In this document: in pieces, positions 49,238 through 59,784 of the stretch
How the letters are laid out: each line of letters starts with the position of its first letter
How positions within the stretch are numbered: the first letter of the stretch is position 1
Source: Corynebacterium sp. TAE3-ERU16
GTDB taxonomy: Bacteria > Actinomycetota > Actinomycetes > Mycobacteriales > Mycobacteriaceae
Assembly (NCBI RefSeq): GCF_019209935.1
Contig: NZ_JAHUTN010000006.1
Coordinates: 124,001-188,000, forward strand
Length of the DNA: 64,000 nucleotides
Direction of reading: 5' to 3'
Program-made: the position numbers and the translations under genes
Notes under the pieces: model-generated
What the model saw: only the letters and a program-made list of their open reading frames with translations
What the model was told of the DNA's origin: nothing
Databases searched by the model: none

Positions 49238-50989
49238 CTACCTGGACCGCTTCTCCTCGGCCTCCTTCAGCGCCTTCTTCTCCGCCTCACTGCCGTAGCG
49301 TTCGACGAGCTGATCCCGGACCTCCCTGCGGCGGATCTTGCCGATCTGGTCCCGCGGCATCTCGTCGAAGTGGTAGAACCGGCGGGGAACCTTGTACCTG
49401 GTCAGCATCTCGCGGCAGTGTTCCTTCAGGCCCTCCGGGTCGAGGGCCGCCCCCTCCGCGAGGGTGATCGCGGCGACCACGGACTCTGAGCCGTCGGAGC
49501 GGGGCATGCCCACCACGGTGGCGTCGGCGACATCCGGGTGCGCCATCAGCGCCTCCTCCACCTCTCCCGGGTAGACGTTGAAGCCACCCGTGATGATGAC
49601 CTCCTTGATGCGTGCCACCAGGCGGATGAAACCGTCCGGTTCCATGACTCCGACATCGCCGGTGCAGTACCAGCCGTCGTGGAAGGACTTCTCCGTCGCC
49701 TCCGGCTGGTTGAGATAGCCCTGGAACACCTGGGGCCCGCGGACGAGTACTTCGCCCTCCTGCCCGTCCGGCATCGTCACGTCGAGGTTGTCGGGGTCCG
49801 CGATACGGACCTCGGTGTCGGGGAACGGAATCCCGACATATCCGGGACGACGGGTCGGGGTCATCGGGTTGCCCACGATGATCGGTGACGTCTCCGTCAG
49901 GCCGTACCCCTCGACGAGCAGGCCGCCGGTGTAGCGTTCCCACCGCTCGACGGTGCGGGTGGGCAGGGTGGACGCTCCGCAGAAGCTGTTCCGGACGCCC
50001 GAGATGTCTATCCCGGCGGTCTCCGCGGCCTCGACGATGCGCTCGTAGAGCGCCGGGACGCCGGGGAGCCAGGTCGGCGTGTTCTTCTTCATCACCTTCA
50101 TGATGAGTTTCAGATCGGGGGCGGGCAGCAGGATGATCTCGCCGCCGATGAAGACACCGAGCGTGACGTTCATGGTCAGGCCGTACGCGTGGAACATCGG
50201 CAACGCCGCGAGGAGCACCTCGTCCTTGTCCCCGAGCCCGGGTACCCAGTGCTTGCCCTGGATGATGTTGGCCACGAGGTTTCCGTGGCTGAGCTGTGCC
50301 CCCTTCGGCGCGCCGGTCGTGCCTGAGGTGTAGAGGATGAGGGCGATGTCGTCCTTCGTGGTCTCCGGATCCTCGAGATTGCGACCGTCACCCCCGATTG
50401 CCTGTCCGATGAGCGCCTCCCAGGGCACCGTGTTGGGTGCGTCCCCCGTCAGACGGTCGCGCATCTTGTGGATCACCGGTAGCGGAAGCTTCAGCAGGAG
50501 CTGCTGGCTGCGGGGCATCGCCTCGATCATGTTGACGCTGATGATCGTCTCGAGCTGGGTGCGCCCCCGGAGCTTCTCCAGGGTGCCGGAGGTCTTGTCC
50601 CAGCAGATCGCGACCCGGGCACCGTGGTCGTTGAACGGGTGCTCCAGCTCGTGGGCCGTGTAGAGGGGGTTGTGCTCCACGACGGTGGCACCGAGTTTCA
50701 GCACCGCGTAGAAGGCGATGATGTGCTGCGGGCAGTTCGGCATCAGGAGGGCGACCCGGTCCCCGGGGCGGACACCGAAGGCCCGGAGTCCCGCGGCCGC
50801 CCGGCGCACCTGACGGTCGAGGTCGTTGTAGGACTGGGTCCGGCCGAAGAAACGGGTGGCGTTCTTGTCACCGTTGACCGCCAGATTGTTGTTGTAGTGG
50901 TCGATCAGCGTCGCGTCACCGTACTCGAGATTGTGCGGTGTCCAGTCCGCGTAGTGATCGAGCCAGGCTTTTGATTCAAGTGCCGACAT
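49238..50989 (-). CDS. Long-chain acyl-CoA synthetase (FadD-like)
   Basis: 583-residue adenylate-forming enzyme activating fatty acids with ATP and CoA. The AMP-binding motif is [16 protein letters not shown], followed by [11 protein letters not shown], the Asp of [11 protein letters not shown], and [20 protein letters not shown]. The hinge and a C-terminal Lys ([12 protein letters not shown]) complete the catalytic set. ATG 50989 has GAAGGGA 5 nt upstream; the longer frame to 51181 has no support. It may serve fatty-acid degradation or feed acyl chains to lipid and mycolate synthesis. Divergent from mshA. Confidence 0.92.
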   Translation of the reverse strand: MSALESKAWLDHYADWTPHNLEYGDATLIDHYNNNLAVNGDKNATRFFGRTQSYNDLDRQVRRAAAGLRAFGVRPGDRVALLMPNCPQHIIAFYAVLKLGATVVEHNPLYTAHELEHPFNDHGARVAICWDKTSGTLEKLRGRTQLETIISVNMIEAMPRSQQLLLKLPLPVIHKMRDRLTGDAPNTVPWEALIGQAIGGDGRNLEDPETTKDDIALILYTSGTTGAPKGAQLSHGNLVANIIQGKHWVPGLGDKDEVLLAALPMFHAYGLTMNVTLGVFIGGEIILLPAPDLKLIMKVMKKNTPTWLPGVPALYERIVEAAETAGIDISGVRNSFCGASTLPTRTVERWERYTGGLLVEGYGLTETSPIIVGNPMTPTRRPGYVGIPFPDTEVRIADPDNLDVTMPDGQEGEVLVRGPQVFQGYLNQPEATEKSFHDGWYCTGDVGVMEPDGFIRLVARIKEVIITGGFNVYPGEVEEALMAHPDVADATVVGMPRSDGSESVVAAITLAEGAALDPEGLKEHCREMLTRYKVPRRFYHFDEMPRDQIGKIRRREVRDQLVERYGSEAEKKALKEAEEKRSR

Positions 50990-51233
50990 GGTGTCCCTTC
51001 GTAGGAATATGTGCTCACCGGCGGGGATCGTGCGCACCACCCGAAGCGATGCCGACGCGTCGGGTGGTGCCGGGAGCAGGCCGGGAGCATGGAGATCCAG
51101 CCTCGCGTCGGGGGTCTCCTCCCGGCCGGTTGAGAGAGCGTCAGTGCTATTCGAGTATAGCGCCGAAAGATGAGTGTTCACTCGGGTTCCCGGTCGTGCC
51201 GGGTACGGGTGGGTTGCGGGGATCGGGGAAGAT

Positions 51234-51239
51234 TAGGAT
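51234..51239 (+). promoter_or_regulatory. Leaderless -10 box of mshA (TAGGAT)
   Basis: TAGGAT ends 7 nt before ATG 51247, choosing this start over GTG/ATG codons slightly upstream. Confidence 0.5.
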
Positions 51240-51246
51240 GGCCGTC

Positions 51247-52509
51247 ATGCGCGTCGCGATGATCTCCATGCACACGTCCCCGCTGCAGCAGCCCGGCAGC
51301 GGGGACGCCGGCGGAATGAATGTCTACATCGCCTCGACCGCCCGGCAACTCGCCAGAGAGGGAATCTCGGTGGATGTTTTCACCCGGGCCACCCGACCCA
51401 GTCAGGGGGAGGTGGTCGAGGTGGAACCCAACCTCCGGGTCATCAACGTCGTCGCCGGCCCCTACGAGGGGCTGGACAAGGAGGCGCTGCCGACACAGCT
51501 GGCCGCGTTCGCGGGGGGAGTTCTGCTGTTCGCCCGGTGTGCGGCACTGAGCTACGACGTGATCCACTCGCACTACTGGCTGTCCGGGCAGGTCGGGTGG
51601 CTGCTCCGGGACGTCTGGCAGGTTCCCCTGGTGCACACCGCGCACACACTCGCGGCGGTGAAGAACGAACACATCAGTGCCGAGGACTCGCCGGAATCCG
51701 AGGCCCGCCGCATCTGTGAGCAGCAGATAGTGGACAACGCGGACCAGCTGGTCGTCAACACCCGCGAGGAGGCGCTGAACCTGGAGCGCCACTACGACGC
51801 GGTACCGGACTCGATCACCGTCATCCCGCCGGGCGCCGACACCGAACTATTCACCCCGGGCACGGAACGGGCCACCGAACGCTGCCGCCGTGAACTCGGG
51901 ATTCCGTTGCACGCGAAGGTCGTCGCCTTCGTCGGACGGCTGCAGGAGTTCAAGGGGCCGCAGGTCCTGATCCGGGCTGTGGCGGAGCTGATCCAGAGGG
52001 ATCCCCACCGCAATCTCCGGGTCATCATCTGCGGCGGACCGTCCGGCCGTTCGGCGACCCCCGAACAGTACCGCGAACTCGCGGAGGAACTCGGTGTCGC
52101 ACGCCGGATCAGGTTCCTCGATCCCCGGCCCCCGGAGGAACTGGTCACCGTCTACCGGGCGGCGGACGTTGTCGCGGTCCCCAGCTACAACGAGTCCTTC
52201 GGTCTCGTCGCGGTCGAGGCGCAGGCGGCGGGAACCCCGGTCGTCGCGGCGCGGGTCGGGGGCCTCCCGATCGCCGTCGCCGCCGGGAAGAGCGGTGTCC
52301 TGGTCGATTCGCATGAGACGTCGGCGTGGGCGGATGCTCTCGCCGGTCTGCTCGACGACGATGCGGCGCGGATCGCGATGGGGGAAGCGGCGGTGGGCCA
52401 TGCGGCGAAATTCAGCTGGCCGCGGACCGCCGCGAATCTCGCGGAACTCTACCGCGGGGTCATCGAGCACACCCCGGGGCGGTGCTACTCACGGAGGGCG
52501 GCCGGGTGA
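51247..52509 (+). CDS. mshA: D-inositol-3-phosphate glycosyltransferase (mycothiol synthesis)
   Basis: 420-residue GT4 (GT-B) enzyme that joins GlcNAc to inositol 3-phosphate, the first committed step of mycothiol. The N-terminus [20 protein letters not shown] with GGMNVYI is diagnostic, as are [23 protein letters not shown], and the donor-binding [29 protein letters not shown] and GLPIAV segments. Length matches MshA of C. glutamicum. It is followed closely by gpmA, the usual actinobacterial order. Confidence 0.97.
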   Translation: MRVAMISMHTSPLQQPGSGDAGGMNVYIASTARQLAREGISVDVFTRATRPSQGEVVEVEPNLRVINVVAGPYEGLDKEALPTQLAAFAGGVLLFARCAALSYDVIHSHYWLSGQVGWLLRDVWQVPLVHTAHTLAAVKNEHISAEDSPESEARRICEQQIVDNADQLVVNTREEALNLERHYDAVPDSITVIPPGADTELFTPGTERATERCRRELGIPLHAKVVAFVGRLQEFKGPQVLIRAVAELIQRDPHRNLRVIICGGPSGRSATPEQYRELAEELGVARRIRFLDPRPPEELVTVYRAADVVAVPSYNESFGLVAVEAQAAGTPVVAARVGGLPIAVAAGKSGVLVDSHETSAWADALAGLLDDDAARIAMGEAAVGHAAKFSWPRTAANLAELYRGVIEHTPGRCYSRRAAG

Positions 52510-52608
52510 CGCCGTCACCGGTGGCCCCCGTGTGAACTTCCGGTGAATCCTGCCGGGGTTTTTGACCGTCGTCGGCACGATCACGCCGGGCGTGGAACAA
52601 TGGACGGT

Positions 52609-53355
52609 ATGAGTACTGGAAAGCTAATTCTGCTCCGCCACGGCCAGAGCCAGTGGAACGCCTCGAACCAGTTCACCGGGTGGGTGGACGTCGACCTGAC
52701 CGACAAGGGTCGCGCCGAAGCCCGACGCGGTGGTGAACTGCTGCGCGAGAACGACATTCTCCCGGACGTGGTCTACACATCACTGCAACGTCGCGCCATC
52801 AACACGGCCAACATCGCCCTTGATGCCGCAGACCGGCACTGGATCCCCGTCGTGCGCGACTGGCGCCTCAACGAGCGCCACTACGGCGCCCTCCAGGGCC
52901 TGAACAAGGCCGAGACGAAGGACAAGTACGGCGAGGAACAGTTCATGGCGTGGCGTCGCTCCTACGACACCCCGCCGCCGGCCCTCGACGCGGACGCCGA
53001 GTTCTCCCAGGCGCACGACCCGCGCTACGCCGATCTCGACAAGGTACCGGACACCGAGTGCCTCAAGGACGTCGTCGCGCGCTTCGTTCCGTACTTCACC
53101 GAGGAGATCCTGCCCCGCGCACTGGCCGGCGAGACCGTTCTGCTGGCCGCGCACGGCAACTCCCTGCGTGCCCTGGTCAAGCATCTCGACGGCATCTCCG
53201 ACGAGGACATCGCCGGGTTGAACATCCCCACCGGTATCCCGCTGGTCTATGAGCTCGATGAGAAGGGCAACGTCCTCAACCCGGGCGGAACCTACCTCGA
53301 TCCCGAGGCCGCCGCGGCCGGAGCCGCGGCGGTCGCCGCCCAGGGCGGTAAGTGA
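52609..53355 (+). CDS. gpmA: 2,3-bisphosphoglycerate-dependent phosphoglycerate mutase
   Basis: 248 residues; converts 3- to 2-phosphoglycerate in glycolysis. The phospho-His motif is [10 protein letters not shown] near residue 11; [15 protein letters not shown] and the second His in [14 protein letters not shown] are present. The C-terminal Ala/Gly-rich tail is ordinary for the actinobacterial enzyme. ATG 52609 is 99 bp after mshA. Between gpmA and senX3 lie only 48 bp. Confidence 0.96.
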   Translation: MSTGKLILLRHGQSQWNASNQFTGWVDVDLTDKGRAEARRGGELLRENDILPDVVYTSLQRRAINTANIALDAADRHWIPVVRDWRLNERHYGALQGLNKAETKDKYGEEQFMAWRRSYDTPPPALDADAEFSQAHDPRYADLDKVPDTECLKDVVARFVPYFTEEILPRALAGETVLLAAHGNSLRALVKHLDGISDEDIAGLNIPTGIPLVYELDEKGNVLNPGGTYLDPEAAAAGAAAVAAQGGK

Positions 53356-53403
53356 CCGGGCGGATCTGGTTCAAGAAGCTGACGATCTGAAGGTAGACGG
53401 CAG

Positions 53404-54651
53404 GTGTCTCTGTCTGTGTGGGCGGGGTTCGCCGGCGGTGTGATCCTCACGCTGTGGGCGGCCCCCGCCGTCGAGTTCCTCCGGCAGCGACTCCGGACGA
53501 AACGCTCCGCTGCGACCCTCGCGGAGCACCAGGTGACCACGGTCTCCCAGGTCCTGCACCTCGCGGTGCAGGGTTCCCCGACGGCGGTGACCGTCGTCGG
53601 GCGCGGGGGAGACGTGGTCCTCTCCAATTCCCGGGCCCATGAGATGGGGATCGTGCACGAACGGTCCCTGAACGAGAAGGTCTGGGCGTGCGTCGGTGAC
53701 GTCTTCGATGACCGTGAGCCCCGCTCCATCGATCTCGCGGGCCCGGCGAAACGTTCAGGTAGTCGTGTGATGGCCGTCCAGGCCGTCGTCAAACCCCTCA
53801 CCCGGGCCGACTCCCGGTTCGTCATCGTCTACGGCACGGATGAATCGGAGAACGTCCGGATGGAATCCGCTCGCCGGGATTTCGTCGCCAACGTCTCGCA
53901 CGAGCTCAAGACCCCGGTGGGTGGCATGGCGCTGCTCGCCGAGGCGCTGATCGAATCCGCGGATGATCCGGAATCGGTCAGTTATTTCGGTGGACGCCTG
54001 ACCAAGGAGGCGCACCGGCTCGCGGACATGATCAATGAGCTGATCTCCCTGTCCAAGCTCCAGGGTGCCGAGAAACTCCCCGGAATGGAACCGGTGTCCG
54101 TGGATGAGGTCATCGGGGAGGCGATCGCACGCAATGAACTCGCCGCGGAGAACGCCGGCATCACCCTGATCCGGGGGGCGGACACCGGCGTACAGGTCGA
54201 CGGCGATATGAGTTTGCTCACGACCGCCGTGTCGAATCTGATCGGCAACGCCATCAACTACTCACCCTCGGAGACCACTGTCTCGGTCTCCCAGAAGATC
54301 ACCGACGACGGCTCGGAGGTCCATATCCGGGTGACCGACCGGGGGATCGGCATCGCCCCGGAGGACCAGAAGCGTGTGTTCGAGCGGTTCTTCCGGGTCG
54401 ACAAGGCCCGGTCCCGTTCGACCGGCGGGACGGGGCTGGGCCTGGCGATCGTCAAACATGTCGCCGCGAATCACGGAGGTTCGATCACACTCTGGTCCCG
54501 ACCCGGGACCGGATCCACCTTCACACTCATACTCCCGGTTCACCGGGATCGTGGTGACGAACCTCCCGATGACGTCGAGCTCAACGGAGCCATTGACCTG
54601 AAGAAGAAACCGGCGCCCCTGCGCGCCCGCAGAAAGGACCGTGCAACATGA
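53404..54651 (+). CDS. senX3: Sensor histidine kinase SenX3
   Basis: 415 residues. One N-terminal hydrophobic segment (SVWAGFAGGVILTLWAAPAV), a PAS-like region (about 50-145), then the dimerisation/His domain with phospho-acceptor His166 in NVSHELKTPVGG. The ATP-binding domain has N box NLIGNAINYSP, G1 DRGIGIAPEDQ and G2 GGTGLGLAIVKH. SenX3-RegX3 responds to phosphate limitation in related species. Its stop overlaps the regX3 start (ATGA, 54648-54651). Start is GTG. Confidence 0.94.
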   Translation: MSLSVWAGFAGGVILTLWAAPAVEFLRQRLRTKRSAATLAEHQVTTVSQVLHLAVQGSPTAVTVVGRGGDVVLSNSRAHEMGIVHERSLNEKVWACVGDVFDDREPRSIDLAGPAKRSGSRVMAVQAVVKPLTRADSRFVIVYGTDESENVRMESARRDFVANVSHELKTPVGGMALLAEALIESADDPESVSYFGGRLTKEAHRLADMINELISLSKLQGAEKLPGMEPVSVDEVIGEAIARNELAAENAGITLIRGADTGVQVDGDMSLLTTAVSNLIGNAINYSPSETTVSVSQKITDDGSEVHIRVTDRGIGIAPEDQKRVFERFFRVDKARSRSTGGTGLGLAIVKHVAANHGGSITLWSRPGTGSTFTLILPVHRDRGDEPPDDVELNGAIDLKKKPAPLRARRKDRAT

Positions 54652-55334
54652 CCCGTATCCTGCTGGTCGAGGACGAGGAATCGTTGGCAGACCCGTTGGC
54701 GTTCCTCCTGAAGAAGGAGGGTTTCGACGTCGTCATCGCGTCTGACGGGCCCACCGCTCTGGTGGAGTTCGAGCGGAACGAGATCGACATCGTCCTGCTC
54801 GACCTCATGCTGCCGGGAATGTCCGGGACCGACGTGTGCAGGCGGTTGCGTGCGATGTCGTCCGTTCCCGTCATCATGGTCACCGCCCGGGACTCGGAGA
54901 TCGACAAGGTGGTCGGCCTCGAACTGGGTGCCGACGACTACGTGACCAAGCCCTACTCGTCCCGGGAACTCATCGCCCGGATACGTGCCGTGCTGCGGAG
55001 GGGTGGTGATGTCGACGACGATGGTGGGGACACCCAGGTGCTCTCCGCGGGAAGGGTCCGCATGGACGTTGAACGGCACACCGTGGCCGTCGATGGTGTG
55101 GAGGTCGCCATGCCGCTCAAGGAATTCGACCTGCTCGAGTACCTGCTCCGGAACACCGGGAGGGTGCTCACCCGGAGCCAGCTCATCGACCGTGTCTGGG
55201 GCGCCGACTACGTCGGCGACACCAAGACCCTGGACGTCCACGTGAAGCGGCTGCGCGCCAAGATCGAGGAGGAGCCCTCCCGTCCGCGGTACCTGGTCAC
55301 GGTCCGGGGGCTGGGCTACAAGTTCGAGGACTGA
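54648..55334 (+). CDS. regX3: Response regulator RegX3 (OmpR/PhoB family)
   Basis: 228 residues. The receiver domain has the acidic pocket VEDEE, phospho-acceptor Asp52 in [11 protein letters not shown], Thr in VTARDS and Lys in [10 protein letters not shown]. The C-terminal winged helix includes [20 protein letters not shown] and [15 protein letters not shown]. It is translationally coupled to senX3 and ends 19 bp inside the convergent DUF3109 gene. Confidence 0.96.
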   Translation: MTRILLVEDEESLADPLAFLLKKEGFDVVIASDGPTALVEFERNEIDIVLLDLMLPGMSGTDVCRRLRAMSSVPVIMVTARDSEIDKVVGLELGADDYVTKPYSSRELIARIRAVLRRGGDVDDDGGDTQVLSAGRVRMDVERHTVAVDGVEVAMPLKEFDLLEYLLRNTGRVLTRSQLIDRVWGADYVGDTKTLDVHVKRLRAKIEEEPSRPRYLVTVRGLGYKFED

Positions 55335-56302
55335 TCCGGCCCGCCCTCCGCGGCCTCCCTCCGGGCCGCCACGGTCGCCGGGTGGGGAGACCCGAACGGC
55401 GTGTCCGGGGTGAAGCCCGAGTCCCGGAGTGCATCGACGGCGGCCCGCCGCGCGCCGCAGTGCCCGGCGAGAATCGCGTAGGAGTCCTCACCCATCAGGG
55501 CGATCAGTTCCTGCCGGTGGCTCAACCAGACCGGTTGCGACGAGGTGTGACACGCCGGAGATGTGGTGCAGTACCAGTCGAAGTCCTCGCCTCCCTCACC
55601 CCAGCCGCGGCGCGTGTACTCGGTGATCGTGGTGCGCAGGATCTCGGTGCCGTCGCCCCGGTCCTCCCAGTCCTCGAGCCTCCGCAGCGGAAGCTGCCAG
55701 CAGACCTCCGGTTTCACCACCGTCAGGTCCTCCCCGGTCGCGGCTCCCCACTGGTGCAGTGCACACCCCGCGCCGGTCGCCCAGCCCGCCCGGTTCGCGA
55801 AGATGCAGGCGCCGTCGGTCACCACCGTCTTCAGGGCTGGTTCGGGCTCCCCGTCGTCCCCGTCGAGTTCATCCCACTTCAACCACGGCTCGATCGTACC
55901 CGGCTCCCCGCCCTCAGCGCGCTCCCTGAGCCAGTCGTCGACGCCGCCGGGGCGGAGCTGCCAGAAATCCGCGGGCATCCGGGAGACCGCGTCCGCCAGC
56001 TGCTCCCGGTCCTCCTCATCGCAGAGGAAAGCACCGTGCACGCAGCACCCGACATCGGGTGAGCCCGCGTCGATTCCCTGACACGTTCCCGTGCCGAACT
56101 GGCAGCTGTAGTGCGATTCCAGCCACGTCAGATCAATGGAGAAGATGTGTTCCGGATCATTCGGATCCGTGAACTCGAACCACTCGCGGGGGAAGTCCGG
56201 TGGCAGCTCTCTCCCGGAGCGGATCGACGCGGCGGCCGGTGAGCTGGCCGGGAAACCCAACTGCACAGGCCGCGACACGGATTCGGACTGCGGGCAATTC
56301 AC
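55316..56302 (-). CDS. DUF3109-like cysteine-rich protein
   Basis: 328 residues, soluble, rich in Cys, Trp and Asp. Cysteine groups are [57 protein letters not shown] and [11 protein letters not shown], a pattern like the YkgJ/DUF3109 families thought to bind zinc or an iron-sulfur cluster. HQW and HRQE add possible ligands. GTG 56302 has TAGCGT 8 nt upstream. It is divergent from ppx by 33 bp and overlaps the regX3 3' end by 19 bp. Function unknown. Confidence 0.75.
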   Translation of the reverse strand: MNCPQSESVSRPVQLGFPASSPAAASIRSGRELPPDFPREWFEFTDPNDPEHIFSIDLTWLESHYSCQFGTGTCQGIDAGSPDVGCCVHGAFLCDEEDREQLADAVSRMPADFWQLRPGGVDDWLRERAEGGEPGTIEPWLKWDELDGDDGEPEPALKTVVTDGACIFANRAGWATGAGCALHQWGAATGEDLTVVKPEVCWQLPLRRLEDWEDRGDGTEILRTTITEYTRRGWGEGGEDFDWYCTTSPACHTSSQPVWLSHRQELIALMGEDSYAILAGHCGARRAAVDALRDSGFTPDTPFGSPHPATVAARREAAEGGPDQSSNL

Positions 56303-56310
56303 ACCTGCCT

Positions 56311-56316
56311 ACGCTA
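56311..56316 (-). promoter_or_regulatory. -10 box of the DUF3109 gene (TAGCGT)
   Basis: Minus-strand TAGCGT ends 8 nt before GTG 56302. Confidence 0.4.
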
Positions 56317-56323
56317 GACCGTC

Positions 56324-56329
56324 TACCCT
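56324..56329 (+). promoter_or_regulatory. Leaderless -10 box of ppx (TACCCT)
   Basis: TACCCT ends 6 nt before GTG 56336. It faces the divergent -10 box at 56311-56316 across 7 bp. Confidence 0.5.
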
Positions 56330-56335
56330 GGGGAT

Positions 56336-57283
56336 GTGAGATTAGGTGTATTGGACGTCGGAAGTAACACGGTCCATCTTGTGGTGGTGGACGCCCGTGC
56401 GGGCGGCCGCCCCACCGCGATGAGCGACTGGAAGACCACCATGCGGCTCGTCGAGTACCTCGACAAAGCCGGTGCCATCAACGAAAAGGGCGTTAAACGC
56501 CTGGTCAAGGGTGTCTCAGAGGCTGCGGAGCTCACGGATCAGCTCAACTGCGAGGACATCCTCCCCTTCGCCACGTCCGCCATCCGTTCCGCAACCAACG
56601 GCCAGGACGTGATCGACACCGTCGAGCGCGAGACGGGTGTCCGGTTGGAGGTCCTCTCCGGTGAGGATGAGGCGAAACTGACGTTCCTCGCTGTGCGTCG
56701 CTGGTACGGCTGGTCCACCGGGAGGATCACCAATCTCGACATCGGGGGCGGCTCCCTGGAGCTGTCCACCGGAACCGACGAGGTACCGGACGCCGCGTTC
56801 TCCCTGGACCTCGGCGCCGGACGCCTGACCCACCAGTGGTTCGACACGGACCCGCCACAGCGCAAGACGGTCAACGTGCTGCGTGACTTCATCGACGCGG
56901 AGCTCCTCGAGCCCGCCAAGGTGATGAAGCGATGCGGGCCCGCTGAACTCGCGGTGGGAACCTCCAAGACATTCCGTACCCTCGCGAGACTCACCGGTGC
57001 GGCGCCCTCCTCGGCCGGGCCGCGGGTGAAGCGTACTCTGACTGCTCCGGGCCTCCGTCAGCTCATCGCCTTCATCTCCCGGATGACCGCCGCGGATCGT
57101 GCTGAGCTGGAGGGGGTCAGTTCCGACAGGTCCCACCAGATCGTGGCGGGTGCTTTGGTTGCGGAAGCGGCCATGCGTGCGCTTGGCTTGGAGCAACTGG
57201 AGATCTGCCCCTGGGCGCTCCGCGAGGGAGTGATCCTGCGCCGCACGGAACAGGGCATGGACTATGAAAGGACGCGCACATGA
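56336..57283 (+). CDS. ppx: Exopolyphosphatase / Ppx-GppA family
   Basis: 315 residues of the ASKHA-type Ppx/GppA fold. N-terminal [15 protein letters not shown], then [15 protein letters not shown], the catalytic Glu region [13 protein letters not shown], and the phosphate loop [13 protein letters not shown]. The enzyme would hydrolyse polyphosphate or pppGpp. The short form without a C-terminal HD domain matches corynebacterial and mycobacterial Ppx. The neighbouring senX3-regX3 fits a phosphate theme. Its stop overlaps the next start (ATGA, 57280-57283). Confidence 0.92.
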   Translation: MRLGVLDVGSNTVHLVVVDARAGGRPTAMSDWKTTMRLVEYLDKAGAINEKGVKRLVKGVSEAAELTDQLNCEDILPFATSAIRSATNGQDVIDTVERETGVRLEVLSGEDEAKLTFLAVRRWYGWSTGRITNLDIGGGSLELSTGTDEVPDAAFSLDLGAGRLTHQWFDTDPPQRKTVNVLRDFIDAELLEPAKVMKRCGPAELAVGTSKTFRTLARLTGAAPSSAGPRVKRTLTAPGLRQLIAFISRMTAADRAELEGVSSDRSHQIVAGALVAEAAMRALGLEQLEICPWALREGVILRRTEQGMDYERTRT

Positions 57284-58317
57284 GCGAGAAGAAACTCACC
57301 GTCGCGGAGCTGATGGCGCGCGCCGCAGCAGAGGAAGGCCGGGAGGACACCCCCAGGCCCCGTCGGCGCCGTCGCCGCAGCCTCGATGAGGGCGGAGTCT
57401 CCGTCGCCGAGCTGACGGGGTCCATTCCCGCCGTGGATTCGAAGCCGGCTGAGAGCCGTCACTCCAGTGTCCCGCTGGATGGCGAGGACCGGCGTGCGGA
57501 GGAGGACCCGACCGGGCAACAGACCGTAGCCCGGCACAGCTCACCCGTCGTCGAGGAGACGGAGACCCCCGAAGCGGTTCCCGCCGGAGCCGACGCCACA
57601 CCGTCCACCGGTGGCACCGACGTCCCCGGCGGGGTCGACGCTGCTGAGGCGCCGGCGACCGCACCCACGGCACCCACCGATGTCCCCCGGGATGATCCGG
57701 CGGATGAGAACGCCGCTCCGGAAGTCACTCGTCCCAGCTCTGATGAGACGGTCGTCCTGTCGGTGGTCACCGATGAGGATCCGGTCCGGCTGACCACCGG
57801 TGAGTTCCCCCAGATCACCCCGCGTCAGGTTCAGCAGGAGCGGGCGAAGGACCCGGCGCCGGAGGCCCCTCCGGCGACCGGGGACGCCCCGGTGGCCGCG
57901 CCTGACGAGGATGCCGTCAACGAAGCGCGTACCCCCGCCGTCAACGAGGTTCCCCCCACGGCCGAGATGACCGCCGTCGCCGCTGAGGAGCCGGAACCGC
58001 GGTCCCCGGTGACCCCCGAAGACGCCGGTGTCGCCCAGGAGGGACAGGACGACGCGGTGGAGCAGGGAAAGGTCTCCGTCGCGGCGGTCTTCGGGATGAT
58101 CCTGCTGGGGCTCATCGTCGGAGTCGCGCTCTTCTTCGGTTTCGAGAAGCTGTGGGGCCACTTCAACACCGCGGTCACCGCGGTGCTCGCGATCGCGGTG
58201 ACCGGCGGCATCATCGGCATCGTCCATGCGCTCAGGACGGAGCGGGACGGCCTGTCCATGTTCCTCGCGGGCCTCGCGGGCCTCGCCGTCACCTTCGGTC
58301 CGCTCCTCACCGCCTGA
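57280..58317 (+). CDS. Membrane protein with long disordered N-terminus (Rv0497-like)
   Basis: 345 residues. A conserved start ([20 protein letters not shown]), a basic cluster (RPRRRRRRSLDEGG) and SVAELTGSIP are followed by about 200 residues rich in Pro, Ala, Glu and Asp, probably disordered. Two or three C-terminal membrane helices follow (VFGMILLGLIVGVALFFGF; VTAVLAIAVTGGIIGIV). This is the arrangement of M. tuberculosis Rv0497, also placed between ppx and proC. Translation is coupled to ppx. Function unknown. Confidence 0.8.
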   Translation: MSEKKLTVAELMARAAAEEGREDTPRPRRRRRRSLDEGGVSVAELTGSIPAVDSKPAESRHSSVPLDGEDRRAEEDPTGQQTVARHSSPVVEETETPEAVPAGADATPSTGGTDVPGGVDAAEAPATAPTAPTDVPRDDPADENAAPEVTRPSSDETVVLSVVTDEDPVRLTTGEFPQITPRQVQQERAKDPAPEAPPATGDAPVAAPDEDAVNEARTPAVNEVPPTAEMTAVAAEEPEPRSPVTPEDAGVAQEGQDDAVEQGKVSVAAVFGMILLGLIVGVALFFGFEKLWGHFNTAVTAVLAIAVTGGIIGIVHALRTERDGLSMFLAGLAGLAVTFGPLLTA

Positions 58318-58386
58318 CGTTCCGTCGCGCCCGCTCCTGTGGGGTGACCGATGCGGACCCGGGGCGTTCATGGCAGGGTGGAGGCC

Positions 58387-59238
58387 ATGACGAAGATTGC
58401 TGTAATCGGTGGAGGAAAGATCGGCGAGGCGCTGGTCTCGGGTCTCGTGAACGGTGGTGTGTCCCCCAAGGACGTCCACGTCTCGAATCGACGCCCGGAG
58501 CGTGGACGGGAGTTGACCGATGAATACGGGATCATCGACTTCACGGACAACCGCCAGGCCATCGACGGGATCGATGTGGTGTTCCTCTGTGTGAAACCGA
58601 AGGACACCGTGGCGGTCCTCGCCGAACTATCGGACACCATCGACAACAACGCCGAGGACACCACCGTGATCTCCATGGCCGCGGGTGTCCCTCTGAGGAG
58701 CCTCGAGGATGTCGTGTCCGCCGGGACCCCGGTCGTCCGCGTCATGCCGAACACCCCGATGCTCGTCGGGCGCGGGATGTGCGCGGTGGCCGCTGGTCGC
58801 TTCGTCAGCGATGACCAGCTGGACCAGGTGTCCGAGCTCCTCGACACCGTCGGAGACGTCGTCGTGGTCGAGGAGAACCAGATGGATGCCGTGACCGCCA
58901 TGTCGGGGTCCTCCCCGGCATACCTGTTCCTCGTCGCGGAGGCGATGATCGACGGTGGGGTGAATCTCGGACTGCCCAGGGAACTCGCGGCGCAGCTCGC
59001 CGTGTCCACGCTGACCGGTGCGGCCCACATGATGCTCGAGGGGGATCTCGGTCCTTCCGAGCTGCGTGCCAACGTCTGTTCACCCGGTGGCACCACGATC
59101 GCGGCGATCCGTGTGCTGGAGGAGCACGGGATCCGTGCCGCGTTCTACCGTGCTACCCAGGCGTGCGCGCAGCGGTCCGCGGAGATCGGCCGAATGAGTG
59201 CCGGTTCTCCGTCGGGTTCCGACGACGATGAGGGCTAG
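58387..59238 (+). CDS. proC: Pyrroline-5-carboxylate reductase
   Basis: 283 residues; final step of proline synthesis. NADPH-binding [17 protein letters not shown] at the N-terminus, [25 protein letters not shown], and the hallmark [20 protein letters not shown] with [23 protein letters not shown] near the end, catalytic residues included. ATG 58387 has GGTGGAGG just upstream (short spacing). The frame upstream to 58351 is open but not needed. Confidence 0.96.
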   Translation: MTKIAVIGGGKIGEALVSGLVNGGVSPKDVHVSNRRPERGRELTDEYGIIDFTDNRQAIDGIDVVFLCVKPKDTVAVLAELSDTIDNNAEDTTVISMAAGVPLRSLEDVVSAGTPVVRVMPNTPMLVGRGMCAVAAGRFVSDDQLDQVSELLDTVGDVVVVEENQMDAVTAMSGSSPAYLFLVAEAMIDGGVNLGLPRELAAQLAVSTLTGAAHMMLEGDLGPSELRANVCSPGGTTIAAIRVLEEHGIRAAFYRATQACAQRSAEIGRMSAGSPSGSDDDEG

Positions 59239-59402
59239 AGTCAGACTCCGAGTGCAGGGGTCGTCGGTGGGTGTGCCCGGCGGGGTGGACTCTCGTCCTC
59301 CGCTCCTCCCTTGACCAGTGACGACGTGGGGAACCCCGGTTCGGCCCCCGTGCCCGCTGAAATATTCGGCAACTCAGGTCGCAACAGTCACAGGGTTCAC
59401 GG

Positions 59403-59408
59403 TAGGCT
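59403..59408 (+). promoter_or_regulatory. Candidate -10 box of the HTH gene (TAGGCT)
   Basis: TAGGCT lies 70 bp before ATG 59478, giving a leader of about 63 nt with an AAGGG ribosome binding site near its end. Confidence 0.4.
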
Positions 59409-59477
59409 TATCAGGGCACGTGCGTGACCGATCTGCAGGAGGGGAAGCCTGCAGCGCGCCACGGGCTGAAGGGTTGA

Positions 59478-59675
59478 ATGAATATGGCACATGAAGAAAA
59501 CGGAACCTTTTTGACCGTCGCCGAGGTCGCGGAGATCATGCGCGTTTCCAAGATGACGGTCTACCGCCTGGTCCACTCCGGTGATTTGCCGGCGGTCCGG
59601 GTGGGACGTTCGTTCCGCGTCCATGAGAAGGCGGTCAATGACTACCTTGATTCCTCCTACTACAACGTGGGCTGA
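59478..59675 (+). CDS. Excisionase-type (MerR-like) helix-turn-helix protein
   Basis: 65 residues forming one winged HTH: LTVAEVAEIMRVSKMTVYRLVHSGDLPAVRVG then RSFRVHEKAVNDYL. It has the excisionase/BldC-like fold. Small single-domain proteins of this type are conserved after proC in actinobacteria (an Rv0500A-like position), so it is more likely a chromosomal regulator than a phage gene; no integrase is near. ATG 59478 has AAGGG 4 nt upstream, ATG 59484 is an alternative. A strong terminator follows. Confidence 0.85.
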   Translation: MNMAHEENGTFLTVAEVAEIMRVSKMTVYRLVHSGDLPAVRVGRSFRVHEKAVNDYLDSSYYNVG

Positions 59676-59707
59676 CGCTTTTCGCCGGTTCCCGTCCGAG
59701 GAGGAGA

Positions 59708-59758
59708 AATCCGACCCCGTGTCCCTGGTTTCCAGGGTCTACGGGGCCGGATTTTTTT
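59708..59758 (+). terminator. Strong intrinsic terminator
   Basis: AATCCG-CCCCGT-CCCTGG pairs with CCAGGG-ACGGGG-CGGATT in an interrupted stem around TTT, followed by seven Ts (59752-59758). Confidence 0.88.
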
Positions 59759-59784
59759 GTGCTCGCCCGTCACCCCGGTATGAT
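59757..59784 (+). promoter_or_regulatory. Candidate promoter of the bS22 gene
   Basis: TTGTGC (59757-59762) and TATGAT (59779-59784) are 16 bp apart. The -35 overlaps the T-run of the upstream terminator. It implies a leader of about 215 nt before bS22. Confidence 0.4.

Noticed and set aside
59478..59675. Prophage excisionase
   Set aside because: Although the fold is excisionase-like, the gene sits in a conserved chromosomal position after proC, with no integrase or attachment site nearby.
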